From NCBI GenBank assembly GCA_022457065.1, contig JAJGBQ010000008.1:806001-870000 (forward strand): 64,000 nucleotides of DNA, in the 5' to 3' direction. How positions within the stretch are numbered: the stretch's first letter is position 1; every line of letters begins with the position of its first letter. Shown here piece by piece: positions 10,426-20,477 of this stretch. The position numbers were made by a program, and so were the translations under genes. Under the pieces are notes generated by a model. The model made no database searches and was not told where the DNA came from. It saw only the letters and a program-made list of their open reading frames with translations. The stretch comes from Curvularia sp. ZM96 (taxonomy: Eukaryota > Ascomycota > Dothideomycetes > Pleosporales > Pleosporaceae).

Positions 10426-12063
10426 ATGCCGCGACAACAACGTCCTCAATCGACTTCTCGTGAAGGTAGAATAAGCCTTGCTATGGCGTCCTATCGTAAC
10501 AATCCAAAACAATCAGTGCGCGCTCTTGCAAAAGCGTACGATGTGCCACAATCTACACTCTATACTCGCGTCCATGGTACTCCACCAAGATCAGAGCAAC
10601 GATCAATTAACCGTAAGCTATCGCCTATTGAAGAGCAGTCTCTTGTGCAGTGGATCCTAGACCTTGACCAGCGTGGTTTTCCGCCCCATATCATCGACGT
10701 ACGACGCATGGCAGACACTCTTCTTACTGCGCGTGGCCAGAATCCACCTCCACAGCCTATTGGCAAGAAATGGGTGTCGCGCTTTATCCAGAGCCAGCCA
10801 GAGCTTCAGACAAAGTGGAGTAGGAGGTTGCATAGCCAGCGTGCCTCCTGCGAGGATCCTGTAGTAATTACAGCCTGGTTCAAGCTAGTAGAGGAGACGC
10901 GACAGACGTACGGCGTCCTTGACCAGGATATCTACAACTTTGATGAGACTGGATTCGCGATGGGCGTTGCTGCAACGTCAAAAGTCGTGACTAGCTCTGA
11001 TAGAGTTGGCAGAGCAATCGTCATACAGCCAGGTAATCGCGAGTGGGTGACAGCGATCGAGTGTATTAACGCGTCAGGCTGGTCTCTACCACCCTTTATA
11101 ATTCTCTCTGGCAAGGTCCACCAGAGCAGCTGGTATCATGGCCTCCCATCAGACTGGACTATTGGCGTCTCAGACAACGGCTGGACGACGGACGAGCTAG
11201 GTGTAGAGTGGGTGAAGCATTTCAACCAGCATACAGCTGCTCGTACAGCTGGAGTCTATCGCCTTCTTATCCTAGACGGCCACAGTAGCCACGCTACACC
11301 AGAGTTCGACCAGTACTGCACAGAGAACAAGATCATCACTCTCTGTATGCCGCCTCACACGTCGCACCTCCTCCAGCCTCTAGATGTGAGCTGCTACTCC
11401 CCTCTCAAGCGCGCGTACGGACGCGAGGTTGAGAAGCTCGCCCGCTATAGCGTCTACCATGTTGACAAAACAGACTTTCTTACAGCCTATACACGGATCC
11501 GGCCGACTGTATTCACGCAGCAGAATATCCAGGCAGGCTTTCAGGCGACAGGCCTTGTCCCTCTTTGTCCAGACCGCGTTCTATCGTCGCTAACTGTCGC
11601 CCGGACGCCGTCTCCACCACAGACAACTACAGATAACAACGTTACAGCGCAGGCAGCAGCGCAGACAGAAACACCACATACGGTAGCAGAGCTTCAGCAG
11701 CAGGTACGCTATCTCCAAGAGCGACTGCGCCGACAGCCAGAGAGTCCAACAAGCGTTGCGATACGCCAGCTTGCTAAAAGCGCTCAGCTTGCGATGCAAT
11801 CAGCGACGATACTCGCAGAGGAGAATAAGAAGCTACGTGCAGAAGTTCAGCGTCAACGACAAAAGCAGAGTCAGCAGCGTCAATATATTGCTTCTGGTGG
11901 AGTGCTCCAGGTCTCGCAGGCTCAGCAGCTTGCTGCAGAGGCAGAAAGGGTGGTCGTAGAGGGTGGGCAGAGTGAGGGCAGTCAGCGACGTCAGCGCGCG
12001 CCGCCAACATGTACGAAGTGCCATATTCAAGGACATACTCGCACGTCGTGTAGAGCTAGATAA
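10426..12063 (+). CDS. DDE superfamily transposase (Pogo/Fot1 type)
   Basis: A 545-residue intact protein starting at ATG 10426 inside element 1. The N-terminus carries a helix-turn-helix of the Psq type (ALAKAYDVPQSTLYTRVHG, about residues 35-52). This is followed by a CENP-B-type HTH (SPIEEQSLVQWILDLDQRGF to FIQSQPEL). The DDE_1 catalytic core shows D173 (YNFDETGF), D284 (LILDGHSSH) and D320 (QPLDVSCYSPLKRAY), giving a DD35D-type spacing. The last residues form a CX2CX4HX4C zinc knuckle (CTKCHIQGHTRTSC). It would bind its own terminal repeats and catalyse cut-and-paste transposition in the nucleus. It is paralogous to the transposase at 32175-33827. Confidence 0.95.
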   Translation: MPRQQRPQSTSREGRISLAMASYRNNPKQSVRALAKAYDVPQSTLYTRVHGTPPRSEQRSINRKLSPIEEQSLVQWILDLDQRGFPPHIIDVRRMADTLLTARGQNPPPQPIGKKWVSRFIQSQPELQTKWSRRLHSQRASCEDPVVITAWFKLVEETRQTYGVLDQDIYNFDETGFAMGVAATSKVVTSSDRVGRAIVIQPGNREWVTAIECINASGWSLPPFIILSGKVHQSSWYHGLPSDWTIGVSDNGWTTDELGVEWVKHFNQHTAARTAGVYRLLILDGHSSHATPEFDQYCTENKIITLCMPPHTSHLLQPLDVSCYSPLKRAYGREVEKLARYSVYHVDKTDFLTAYTRIRPTVFTQQNIQAGFQATGLVPLCPDRVLSSLTVARTPSPPQTTTDNNVTAQAAAQTETPHTVAELQQQVRYLQERLRRQPESPTSVAIRQLAKSAQLAMQSATILAEENKKLRAEVQRQRQKQSQQRQYIASGGVLQVSQAQQLAAEAERVVVEGGQSEGSQRRQRAPPTCTKCHIQGHTRTSCRAR

Positions 12064-12140
12064 CGAATAATATCTCTTAATTTTATCTCGTTTTATTGTG
12101 TTGTTGTGGCTCAATTGCGCAGAGCGTCAGGTCAAGTTTG

Positions 12141-12188
12141 GTGGGGTGCCCAGCTTACTGATCTGCCCAGCTTACTGATCCTTGACGT
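12141..12188 (-). repeat. Right terminal inverted repeat, element 1
   Basis: Reverse complement of 10344-10391, with the same duplicated 17-bp unit, followed by TA. Confidence 0.9.
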
Positions 12189-12745
12189 TACTACATATTC
12201 CCTTAGTAATGCGTGGCCATATCCCTGCAGTGGCCAGTCTCTTTACACAGGATCAATCGATGAAACAACTCCAAGGTCATCGAACATGATCCCGTTTTCT
12301 TCTCACAGGCAGTTTTGGATGACGTCATGCAGGCCACATCTTTCACCGTGCATACTTTCGAACCACGGTTCAAACACAGCCTCAGTTCATTTTGCAGATA
12401 TCCCACTCTTGTAGCCCGGATGGTCCCACTCGATCAGCTTGTCATATGCGATTTCTAGAGTTTGCCCAGTCGTTGTGTTTTGATAATCGTCAGGAAAGAC
12501 GTCGTAGCCGGAAACAAGATTTGATTTAGGAGTCATTTGCTCGGGCAGGAATACTTTGCCGAAGTCAGGCATAATCGACATCTTAACACCCCAGGCATAA
12601 CGCAGTTGACTGTAATATTACCCCGTTGATGAGTAGCCGCCTTGGCTGTGCAGGCTTCTCGCATTCCATCTAATGAGATTCATTGGTCTCTGCACGTCAG
12701 AGACGCAAAGTACATGAAAACACAATGATGCCGCATTTGTCGCCT
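12189..12745. other. Intergenic with possible coding fragment
   Basis: A minus-strand stretch at about 12387-12580 reads KVFLPEQMTPKSNLVSGYDV and continues with protein-like composition to WDHPGYK. It could be an exon or remnant of an unidentified gene. No family is recognised and no complete gene can be built. Confidence 0.35.
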
Positions 12746-14104
12746 TCACCCATCAGCATGCTCTCCCGTCCGCAGCCGCTTGTACCGTTTAACTGGTTCA
12801 AGCTCATTACGACTCGACGAGGGCGTGGGTGGCAATGAGATCGGGGCGAGGGCGACAGAATCTGACTGAACGGAGGCTATGGAGGAGCCAACGGCCTTGG
12901 TGGTCTTGAGCTTCCGCTTAGGAAACTCAGTGCAGAAAGAAGGAAGTGCATTTTTCAGCGAGCGCAGCCGGCTGTCTAGCGCATAATCGATGTGGTTCCA
13001 CAGCAGCTCCCGCGCTTCAAGAAGGTGCTTCTCATTACGCAAAGTGCAGTCGAAGATGCTCTTCATGTAGTATGTCACGCCACCAGCAGTGTCCAGCTCG
13101 CGCCAGTGCAGCCAGATGTTGAGCGCCTGGATATCGCAGGTGAAAGAGACGTGTGCGCATTCGAGCGCTGTCGCGGGTCGGCCGTGGGCGATGCTGTAGA
13201 ACTCGTCGAGGTAGCGGACGATCGCAGCGCCATCGCGGGCGCTCTGGTAGTGGGCAATCATGTGCGATTCGCCGGTAGCGGGCTTCCATTGGGAACTAAG
13301 AAAAGGGAAGACGAGAACAGGGTTGAGTGTAAAGTCGGCTAGCGCAGCCTCTTCGTCGGGCGTGAAGGCAGTCTGCAGTGTGGACTCGTAGGCCTGCGAA
13401 GTGGACAGATATCCGATGATGGTATCGGCCTGAGGCTGCGACAATCGCGGCAGCATCTTGCCGGGAGGTGGCGGGGGAAGGAAGTTACGAGACAGGTTAA
13501 AGTCGAGTTTGCTAGAGATCATAGGCACGGGATTGATTGCGCTCGGGTCATCTTCGCCGGCAAAGAGTAACAACGGCTCGAGGCGGCGGATGCCTGTACT
13601 CTCATTATCAAGCGAGGCGGCAAGGCGATGCTGCACGACGCGGCGGGCGTTGGGCGAGCGAGGTCCATCTCTCTTACATAACAGTACTGTATCGAGGTGA
13701 CTCTTAAGATCGGCCGGCAGTTGGCGATGTGTATCGACCTCGATGTGGTAAGCTTGGAGCGTGACGCGCGTGTCCCAGGCGCTCCGCGTTGGCGACCCAG
13801 AGCGCGTCGACATGGATGGCGGGAGCACAGATGGTGGAATGGAGTTACCGGTATCTGATGCGAGCCCTGATGGCTGCGAGCGCTGCGAGGATGTGTTGAG
13901 GGTATGCACTTCAAGGTTTTCGCGCGTGAGGGGTAGCACACATGCTTGGGCATCGAAGTTGGTGTTGGCAGCGAATAGCGACAGACTGCAAGGCGGAGCA
14001 GGATGCGCGCGGCGCTTGGCTGGGCGAAACGTGTCGGAGTCGGTGTTGCAGTCAATCTCGTCAGTCAAAGCAGTGCTGCTTTCAGAGTACACGCGCTTTG
14101 GCAT
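12746..14104 (-). CDS. DUF7924-like hypothetical protein (452 aa)
   Basis: The open frame extends upstream to 14290. The preferred start is ATG 14104 (MPKRVYSESSTALTDE), because residues before it are unstructured and basic and this start begins a typical MPKR nuclear-like N-terminus. The N-terminal 200 residues are low-complexity (Ser/Pro-rich, basic KRR clusters). The C-terminal half has a compact domain. It includes NPVLVFPFLSSQWKPA, MIAHYQSARDGAAIVRYLDE, CAHVSFTCDIQALNIWLHWR and GGVTYYMKSIFDCTL, which resembles the fungal DUF7924 family, sometimes compared with nuclease-like folds. It ends with basic residues (KRYKRLRTGE). No intron is needed and the frame is intact. The biochemical role is unknown. 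Confidence 0.65.
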   Translation of the reverse strand: MPKRVYSESSTALTDEIDCNTDSDTFRPAKRRAHPAPPCSLSLFAANTNFDAQACVLPLTRENLEVHTLNTSSQRSQPSGLASDTGNSIPPSVLPPSMSTRSGSPTRSAWDTRVTLQAYHIEVDTHRQLPADLKSHLDTVLLCKRDGPRSPNARRVVQHRLAASLDNESTGIRRLEPLLLFAGEDDPSAINPVPMISSKLDFNLSRNFLPPPPPGKMLPRLSQPQADTIIGYLSTSQAYESTLQTAFTPDEEAALADFTLNPVLVFPFLSSQWKPATGESHMIAHYQSARDGAAIVRYLDEFYSIAHGRPATALECAHVSFTCDIQALNIWLHWRELDTAGGVTYYMKSIFDCTLRNEKHLLEARELLWNHIDYALDSRLRSLKNALPSFCTEFPKRKLKTTKAVGSSIASVQSDSVALAPISLPPTPSSSRNELEPVKRYKRLRTGEHADG

Positions 14105-14945
14105 GTTGGCAGCTTGGTGTGCTGCGTCGTTGTGTTGTGATGCTTTGAGCTGGACGCTAGCGGCTTCCCGTCGCCGTGGAGACGTCAATGCATGCTCGTG
14201 CAGACCCCATCTACCGATAGCTATTATCCGGCAGAAGAGCGCGCGGTATTTGACAGGACGCGAACGTGACACTACAGGGATGCAGGACATCCAAGTGCAC
14301 CAACATGGTCAGCATATCGTAGTAAGCGGAGAGGAAAGCGGTTGTAACTAGTATTGTAACGAATTCGACGCTACTCCTGATGTCATCCATCACGACGCGA
14401 ATCACACAGGGTAACGAAGCACCTTCCCCATTTTTAGATCGAACATTAGTAATTAATATATTCACCGCGGGGCCACACCACCTTCACAAGTGGACGACCC
14501 TGCAGAGCAACTGTACGCATCCTGACACAATGTGACTGACACCCACTCCATTGGCACTGTGCATTCACTGCAATATCCTTCACCAGAGTGCGCTCAAGCG
14601 TCAAACGTTCGCCATTTGGCTCAAAACCTGCTTCGCAACAGATAGAGACATTATGCGCTGCAAGACCTAAACATTGTTCAGCCACTATAAACCTACATCA
14701 TCCATGATAGATACATACTTCCCAAGTCTCGGAGTATATATGATGCTTCTTCCCCATCCGCGGAAATCTTCCCCGGTAACTAAATAACTACTTAACTAAC
14801 TAACGTCCAGCACTAAACGGCGGCAATGCTAGCAATGCATACTGGTCGCTGCCTCTTGACCTAGAATGCTTTTATCTCACATGCGCGTGTGCACCCAAAT
14901 CTTGTCTAAGCATAAATTGCTCTTATCATTCGCCGTCTTAAGAGA
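14105..14945. other. Intergenic
   Basis: This holds the 5' flank of the DUF7924-like gene. No other gene or clear repeat was seen. Confidence 0.5.
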
Positions 14946-15410
14946 TTAGTACATTCTAGCAATAGGAGCTACCCAGGTTGGTCCTGGCTCCAGCTGGAAT
15001 AACCAAGGCATACGGTCCATAAGCGTCGAAGCGTCAATCGAATCTTCGTCTGTGTTTGAGGGAATTACCGTTTCTGTCAAAACCTCTTTCGTTGGTGTAA
15101 CCAGTGCCATTGCCGCTTCAGCTGCCTTGGTTTTTCGTTTGCAATTGAATTTTCCTTGGCCCTTTTCGACTGACGCTGCCCCCTCTCCGCCACGATCAGC
15201 GCGCATCTCTCGTAGTTGCTCATCGCTCGTGGCCGTTGCCTTTCCTAGGACGACTAACCTAGCCGACCTACGTAGCTGTTTTGCCATTCTCGCGGTAGTA
15301 AAAGTGTCTTGCTCGATTTTCCCGTATGAAGATTTAGCGCTTTCTGATGTTACTGGCGTAATCGGTGTGGTGGGGGATTGGAGTACACTCGTCAGAGGGC
15401 AAGGCCCCAT
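14946..15410 (-). pseudogene. C-terminal remnant of a Pogo-type transposase
   Basis: A 154-residue basic frame. Its end, PTWVAPIARMY, matches the final motif (W-x-A-P-V-A-R-M) seen in another relic at 46180-46210 (APWIAPVARM). The middle is rich in Lys/Arg/Glu (CKRKTKAAEAAMALV), like the charged tail behind the DDE core of these transposases. No catalytic core remains. This is either a small gene derived from a transposon or, more likely, a relic. The assignment rests on the shared tail motif only. Confidence 0.4.
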
Positions 15411-15940
15411 GTTATCGATATTAGATCCTTTGGAAAGGGTCTCGGCCTTTTCTGGACAGTATATCTGGATGTATGTAGTATTCCTCTTTGTTGCTGACTT
15501 TTCTTAGGCAGTTTCATGGAGAGAACTCAAGTGCTGCTTGCTAACTCGCTCAAAGCCTCCTCCATAGAATTTTTCCGCCTGTTTTGTCGCAATAGGCTAC
15601 CGTTTAGACAACACCAGACGCCAAAATCTCACGGCTAGGCATCGTGCAAGGTGTGGGATAGGACTCAGAGGCACTACTCAAGCCAAAGCATCATATATAT
15701 CATTATACGGGCTCTTTGCGTAGCTCTGACTTGTATCTGCGAATCTACTACTGTAAGTTGATTTACATGTACTTGTTTGGAAAAGAAGTGCAGCTTACCC
15801 GAGATAGGGCTAGTAGTCAACACTTCGATAAGCAATCTCGCAAGACATGTTATGGGCTGAAGTTGATTTCGCGCGGTGTGTAATACAACAACACACATCA
15901 CGGTGCTGTGTCATCAACTTCACACAATTACAGGCCTCTC

Positions 15941-16020
15941 GCCGCCATGAGAAGCTTTTCAGCGCCTTCTTCTCCGCATAGCGAAACTACTGGCAGTCAC
16001 AATCATGATGATTTAAGTAC
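15941..16020 (+). repeat. Duplicated 5'-coding-like stub, copy 1
   Basis: TCGCC[G/A]CCATG followed by a frame reading RSFSAPSSPHSETTGSHNHD. It matches 17459-17540, which reads TSLSPHGENAGIHNLDD in a shifted frame. The two copies look like decayed N-termini of one gene family. Confidence 0.5.
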
Positions 16021-16417
16021 TCTAACAAGTACAACATCGAACATGATCTAGACTGGTTACAGATGCTGTCGTGAAACAACAACGTGGGTATATGTGAGAG
16101 AAATGTTTCTAGCTTTTGTTGTCAAGCACAGTCGCTTTTGAATATTGATAAAGTCGAGACTAACTAAGATTAAGCATCATGCTCACGCTCACCCGAAATG
16201 GTCAGAAAGATGAGATGCATCATGCGAACATCCTATCCTTGCATTGCCATCAATGGAGCGCGGTCTCGATAGATCTTTCGCAAAGTTTGCCCTAGAATAG
16301 ATTGGTAAGTAAGTTTGGGGAGGCGGGGCAGCTACAACTTTCGTTGACGTTTTTGAAAGACTCATTGTTTTAACCATGTGAATTACCATCATAAGAGTAG
16401 CACAATCTGTGCATATA

Positions 16418-16695
16418 CACTCTCATGCACTTGCAGCTTCCGGTTTCTGCAAGCAGACGACCTTTAATCCTACGCTAAGCCTCTATCGCTTAGTAGTAAT
16501 CTTACCCAGATAGTACTAGTTTCTACCAGCAATGCCATGGGTCGATCTGCTTTCAGACGCTCAGACCAATCAACGTGTCATATCTATAGAGCCTAAGACT
16601 TTTCCAGATAAGCGTATGCCAGGCGGATCCATGTCCCGCGTGGGATGACAAGTAAGCCGCGTGTGCAAAGCGGAAGCTGCAAATGCATGAGAGTG
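16418..16695 (+). mobile_element. MITE family M1, copy 1 (278 bp)
   Basis: The terminal inverted repeats begin CACTCTCATGCACTTGCAG on the left and end with the near inverse (TGCATGAGAGTG) on the right. The element is flanked by TA on each side. The second copy at 34626-34903 has exactly the same length and a third, shortened copy is at 39608-39842. There is no coding capacity, so it is non-autonomous and probably mobilised by a Tc1/mariner-Pogo transposase. Confidence 0.88.
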
Positions 16696-17458
16696 TACCA
16701 CCATGGCCCTGAGCCTTTTGATTGATCTCAGTCCATGTCGAATCTTCACTTACTAAATCCGTAGTCAGTGACTAGTTTTGGTGCACCATGCACGTTCTTA
16801 AGAGGTTGCATCTCCTTGAAGTCTACTTTAGCGGTTCTATCAGGGCTTCTGCGGCTTTCTTGTGATGGAGTTTCAGAGAGATAGCAAACACAGCCCTGAC
16901 TGTATTCCTGCTCCTTTTGGAAAACTTGGCCTCTAAGGCATGCATGCGTTCTCTTTTTTGAGTTACAAAGACATGCTACGACGAGACTGCGCCACAGTCA
17001 TGCGACTGCTGAGCAGGACCCTAGCCAATCAGTGTGTGTTCAGTAATGGGCAAGCCACGATCCTTGATAACTACCGCTTGCTGAGTTTAGAAACAGTCTT
17101 TTTCTCTTTGACATCATTGTAGAGTGGGACGACAAAGGTCCTAACAATAGAGGTACTGAGCATGAAGCTTCTTGCGGAGCGTAACGAAAACAGTTGTCCT
17201 TTAATTATGTAATTCGTTGCTTTTTGCTTTTACAAAACCATCGCTAAGCCAAGCGTTAAATCACCAGCGAATACCGAGTATACAGTAGTTAGTGAATTAA
17301 ATCTCTAGTTAAATAGGGCTTTCTGAAAGCAACGCCATACACGATAAAGATTTTCTAGCACATTCAACCCTGTTCACGTTCCGAGACCCATGACGTGCGC
17401 TGGAGTAACAAGGGATACCATAGCGATTTGTTACAATGTTGTTTATGGTTAAGCGCAT

Positions 17459-17540
17459 CTCGCCACCATGGGAGGCTTTTTTTACGTCTCTTTCTCCGCA
17501 CGGCGAAAATGCTGGCATCCACAATCTTGACGATTAAGTA
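17459..17540 (+). repeat. Duplicated 5'-coding-like stub, copy 2
   Basis: Matches 15941-16020: GCATCTCGCCACCATGGGAGGC, then CTCCGCACGGCGAAAATGCT aligned to the corresponding part of copy 1. Confidence 0.5.
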
Positions 17541-17690
17541 GTGCTCAACTGCGGGAGAACTATCTCAGATAACTAAGTTAGAACCTACAATTTGATTTTC
17601 TAACATAACTTTAGGTAGGCAAGAAACACTAAAAAACAGTTTCGTTTTTGTTTAACCTGTAAGTTGTTAGCGACTGTCCTCTTGAGCATC

Positions 17691-18428
17691 CTATTGAACA
17701 CCAACCCCTTGGTAGAAGATTTTGCTTGAACTTCGTAAATTGCCGCTTTGTTCTACTAGGTCTTCGAGGTTTGCCCCTCGCTCTATTGTCTTCTGAACTG
17801 TTTTTTTTAATATTGTTTTTGTTTCGTCCAGCTCTTGCTGTATAGTGTGCGGTAATTCTGCTCTTCTCCACTTTTCCTCCATGCTTGGCATAGAATACAG
17901 TTTTTCCCAATGCTGCTTATCTACGTTTTGAAAACTTTTGCATATATCTATCACAACATCACGGGCAGCCAGATTTGTTTTCGAATTAGCTTCAGAGTTT
18001 TCATTCTTGATGATTAGTATGCTGCAAGCCTGGTCGGAACGATAGATGTGGACAATCAGATTGAGTTTATCTATAATACATACTTAGCTAGCGTTGGTGT
18101 ACGGACTGAGGAGCATACCTTCTTCTCCGAAATGTATAGGGTAATTGATCTTGTGAAGCCGACAGTTCTGAGCTAATCCTTTTTCATATTCGTCAATCTA
18201 ACATTCAGTTAGCTGCGAAAGCTGTATAACCTTTCCCTATCTACCTCTTTCAGCAATGATTTTTTCATGCAGGACAACAAAGGACCAGGGATAGGGACAT
18301 AATCCTTTGAATAAATCTCAGATGGATTTTCCTCATTGTTATTGAAAATCTAAATAGCGATTAGGCAAAAATGTATCAGTTCAGTAGGCCCAGAATACCT
18401 TGAGACGGAGTATAGGGATTGTATTCAT
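17691..18428 (-). CDS. YKT6-like R-SNARE, four exons (about 197 aa)
   Basis: Reconstructed from splice signals. Exons (minus strand) are 18399-18428, 18245-18349, 18119-18197 and 17691-18070. Introns are 47-49 nt. Two have clear branch sites: intron 2 GTAGAT...GCTAACTG...TTAG and intron 1 GTATTC...TTTAG. The product begins MNTIPILRLK and has about 197 residues, matching the usual 199-200 of YKT6. An N-terminal longin-like region (NCRLHKINYPIHFGEE, LIVHIYRSDQACSILIIKN) is followed by the R-SNARE core IQQELDETKTILKKTVQKTI, ERGANLEDLVEQS and SSSKIFY. YKT6 is the prenylated R-SNARE of ER-Golgi, endosome and vacuole fusion. The usual C-terminal CC-aaX motif is missing: the frame ends YQGVGVQ. An alternative last intron (GTTGGT at about 17702 to ACAG) would give a tail with GVKQKRNCFLVF, closer to the family. 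The longin part is very divergent, so this is an accessory paralogue rather than the housekeeping gene. Confidence 0.72.
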
Positions 18429-20060
18429 CTTGTAAATCGCAATAGCGAAGCTTGGGGAAGAATAGGAGAAGATTAACGCAGATGAGTCTATAATATACAA
18501 TACAGATGAGTTCCTATATATCTACACGTGGGTGAGCATTATGGGTAAGACGAAAACACGACTAAAACCACGTAGAAGTTGCCCATGACAACATGCTGAC
18601 AGCCTTTTTCTCATGCACACCCAACCATGCGCTTTTCGTAGATGAGTATTCGAGAACGTCTAAAAATAGATCTGAGATTCGGAAGCAGTCATATACATTC
18701 TGTTTGAAAGATGAGACAATGTCTATCTGCTGTGGTAGCTGGTTGCGTTCTACATATATGCTACTTTGTACAATTACTAGAACTCATACGATACTTTCGA
18801 TTCTTTTGTGATGTTGTCACAATGCTTTTCTTCTCATCTAAAATCTCCACAAGGGAGTCAATCAGCGTACCTCAGGGTTGTGCTAGCAGCTTGAGGGGCA
18901 AGGTAAGATGAATAGGTTAGTAACTCTTGTATTGTATTTGTACTCGTAACTCAACTTAAAAAAATTCAGCTCTAAAGACTGAATGCTGAGATGTGTGGTT
19001 CGCTCATTGTCTAGCACTATACTGATTAATACTGTGCCCTTTTTGATTGGCTGTGGTACTTATCTTGATTGGTTGCCTTGCTCACTAGTGGGTTCTGCTC
19101 GATGATGAGTAGCACGGTAGAAAGGATTGCGGTACAGCGTGTTAGGTTCAATCCTCCAAACAACTTACAGCCGCTTGGGCGTAATCAGTTTGAGCGTCAT
19201 CATGGTATTTTTATGGTCGTCCAATCACAGTCCCGAAAGAATACGTAGCCGAACTGCTCTCCCATTTTTCACTCTCTTATACATATATTCCTATTCAGAT
19301 AGGGGTTGGATGAATTAGCCAGGAGCATACATCGCGACCTCATGAACACCACAACACCTAGCTCAGGCGTCTTAACAGCAAAGAAAGTACATCTAATAAG
19401 ACCTAGTTGGCGAAAATGAAAGAATGAAAAGACCGTGTTGCTTACTTGCATGGGTGGACGATACATGATGGCTCTTAGCCTCAATAATGGCTAACCAACA
19501 GTAAGCAACCCCGCGCGATTACCGGAAGCTATGGCCTAGTTAGTTAATTCAAATCGGTGTAATTGATTGTGTTAGCAAATCACATTGCCCTCCTCTATCG
19601 CGGATACTATTTATACAGAGTATAGCCTGCTCAAGGAAGGATTCTTCGTCTACGTTGAATATGTCTACGGCAACATATCATGCATATTGTTAGAATCCGC
19701 TCAAGATGACGAAGTCATCTAGGCAAAGCTCATTTTCTGACAAATCTAATAAAAGAACAAAAAGAAAGAACGCTGATGACTAGACTACACTGCGTCCTCT
19801 AGCGGAGTTGTAGCGTATGTTTATTGTTGAGGATAACATGTGCTTGTGTTTTACAAGTACTGCATGCCCGTCATCCATCACCTGTGGCGCTGTTTTGCCT
19901 ACTACTCTAACTTGGGTCTGTCCCTCGCCCCTATCATACGCTCGTGCGCATACATAGCCTATGACTCTTGACATCCAGAATGATATACATCATCAGCGGA
20001 GTATATTGCATGGTAGGCTGCTCACAAGTTTGGTGGTACGAGACTGACTGAAGCAAGGTT
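18429..20060. other. Gene-poor region with repeat family A
   Basis: No convincing gene; repeat family A copy at about 18890-19180. The rest is AT-rich. Confidence 0.5.
18890..19180 (+). repeat. Dispersed repeat family A, copy at 19 kb
   Basis: It begins with the family left part (GTAACTCTTGTATTGTATTT, then GTACTCGTAACT). The core follows near 19110, AGCACGGTAGAAAGGATTGC, and then ATCCTCCAAACAACTTAC. The order is the same as in 26600-26860 and 60640-60930. Confidence 0.75.
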
Positions 20061-20477
20061 TTGGAATGGATCTTACTGGTCTTGGTTTACGCCGTTGTCG
20101 CAATGCGTATCTACATGCGCCAATTCCGCTTCCGAGAAAACCTAGACATAGCCGACTATCTCCTGATAGTCTCTGCCCTCAACGCTTTAGCCCTAGTGAC
20201 TTGGGACACAGTTGCATACCAGACGGGCACATTGAATGGCAAAGTGAGGTCTGAGATACTATCCAAAGTAGGTCATGATATGACCGTTTGCTTCTTGCAG
20301 ATCTGCGCTCCTCTTACGAGACAGACATACTATGGCATTCCTCTACTAACGAGCACAGATTCTGTTTGCATGTTTGCCTTGCACTGGAGTCTCTTCGCTT
20401 CCGAAGGTCGACGAACGGTGCGAAGCACTTTGTTAGTCATCAGCCTGTTCGTTGCTGGAGGACACGTATATAGATAG
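20061..20477 (+). pseudogene. Fragment of a fungal rhodopsin-like (PTH11-type) membrane protein
   Basis: A 138-residue frame. Its first 70 residues fit the start of the fungal integral-membrane rhodopsin-like domain: LLVLVYAVVAMRIYMRQFR, then DIADYLLIVSALNALALVTW and DTVAYQTG. These are the first transmembrane helix, the DDYL-like motif and the second helix. After residue about 75 the similarity is lost and the frame ends early. The family normally has seven helices in about 300-400 residues. It has no obvious start context and is probably a decayed copy. Family members are putative receptors or sensors of unknown ligand. Confidence 0.5.

Larger units (their letters stand above)
10344..12188 (+). 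mobile_element. Complete Pogo/Fot1-type DNA transposon (element 1)
   Basis: A 1845-bp element bounded by long terminal inverted repeats of about 48 bp, beginning ACGTCAAG and ending CCCCACC inward. It is flanked on both sides by TA (10342-10343 and 12189-12190), the target duplication expected of Tc1/mariner-Pogo elements. Each terminal repeat holds the 17-bp unit GATCAGTAAGCTGGGCA twice in tandem (left 10352-10368 and 10369-10385). The two ends match almost perfectly and the single transposase frame is intact. The insertion is therefore recent and probably not yet affected by repeat-induced point mutation. Confidence 0.93.
15411..17690. other. AT-rich, gene-poor region
   Basis: No intact gene. 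It contains MITE M1 (16418-16695) and two related coding-like stubs at about 15941-16020 and 17459-17540. Confidence 0.5.

Noticed and set aside
13761..14351. Plus-strand frame of 196 residues
   Set aside because: It is a shadow of the DUF7924-like gene on the opposite strand, with the composition expected for antisense.
15052..15507. Plus-strand frame of 151 residues with hydrophobic parts
   Set aside because: It overlaps the transposase-tail relic on the minus strand, whose end motif is shared with another relic; the plus frame has no supporting feature.
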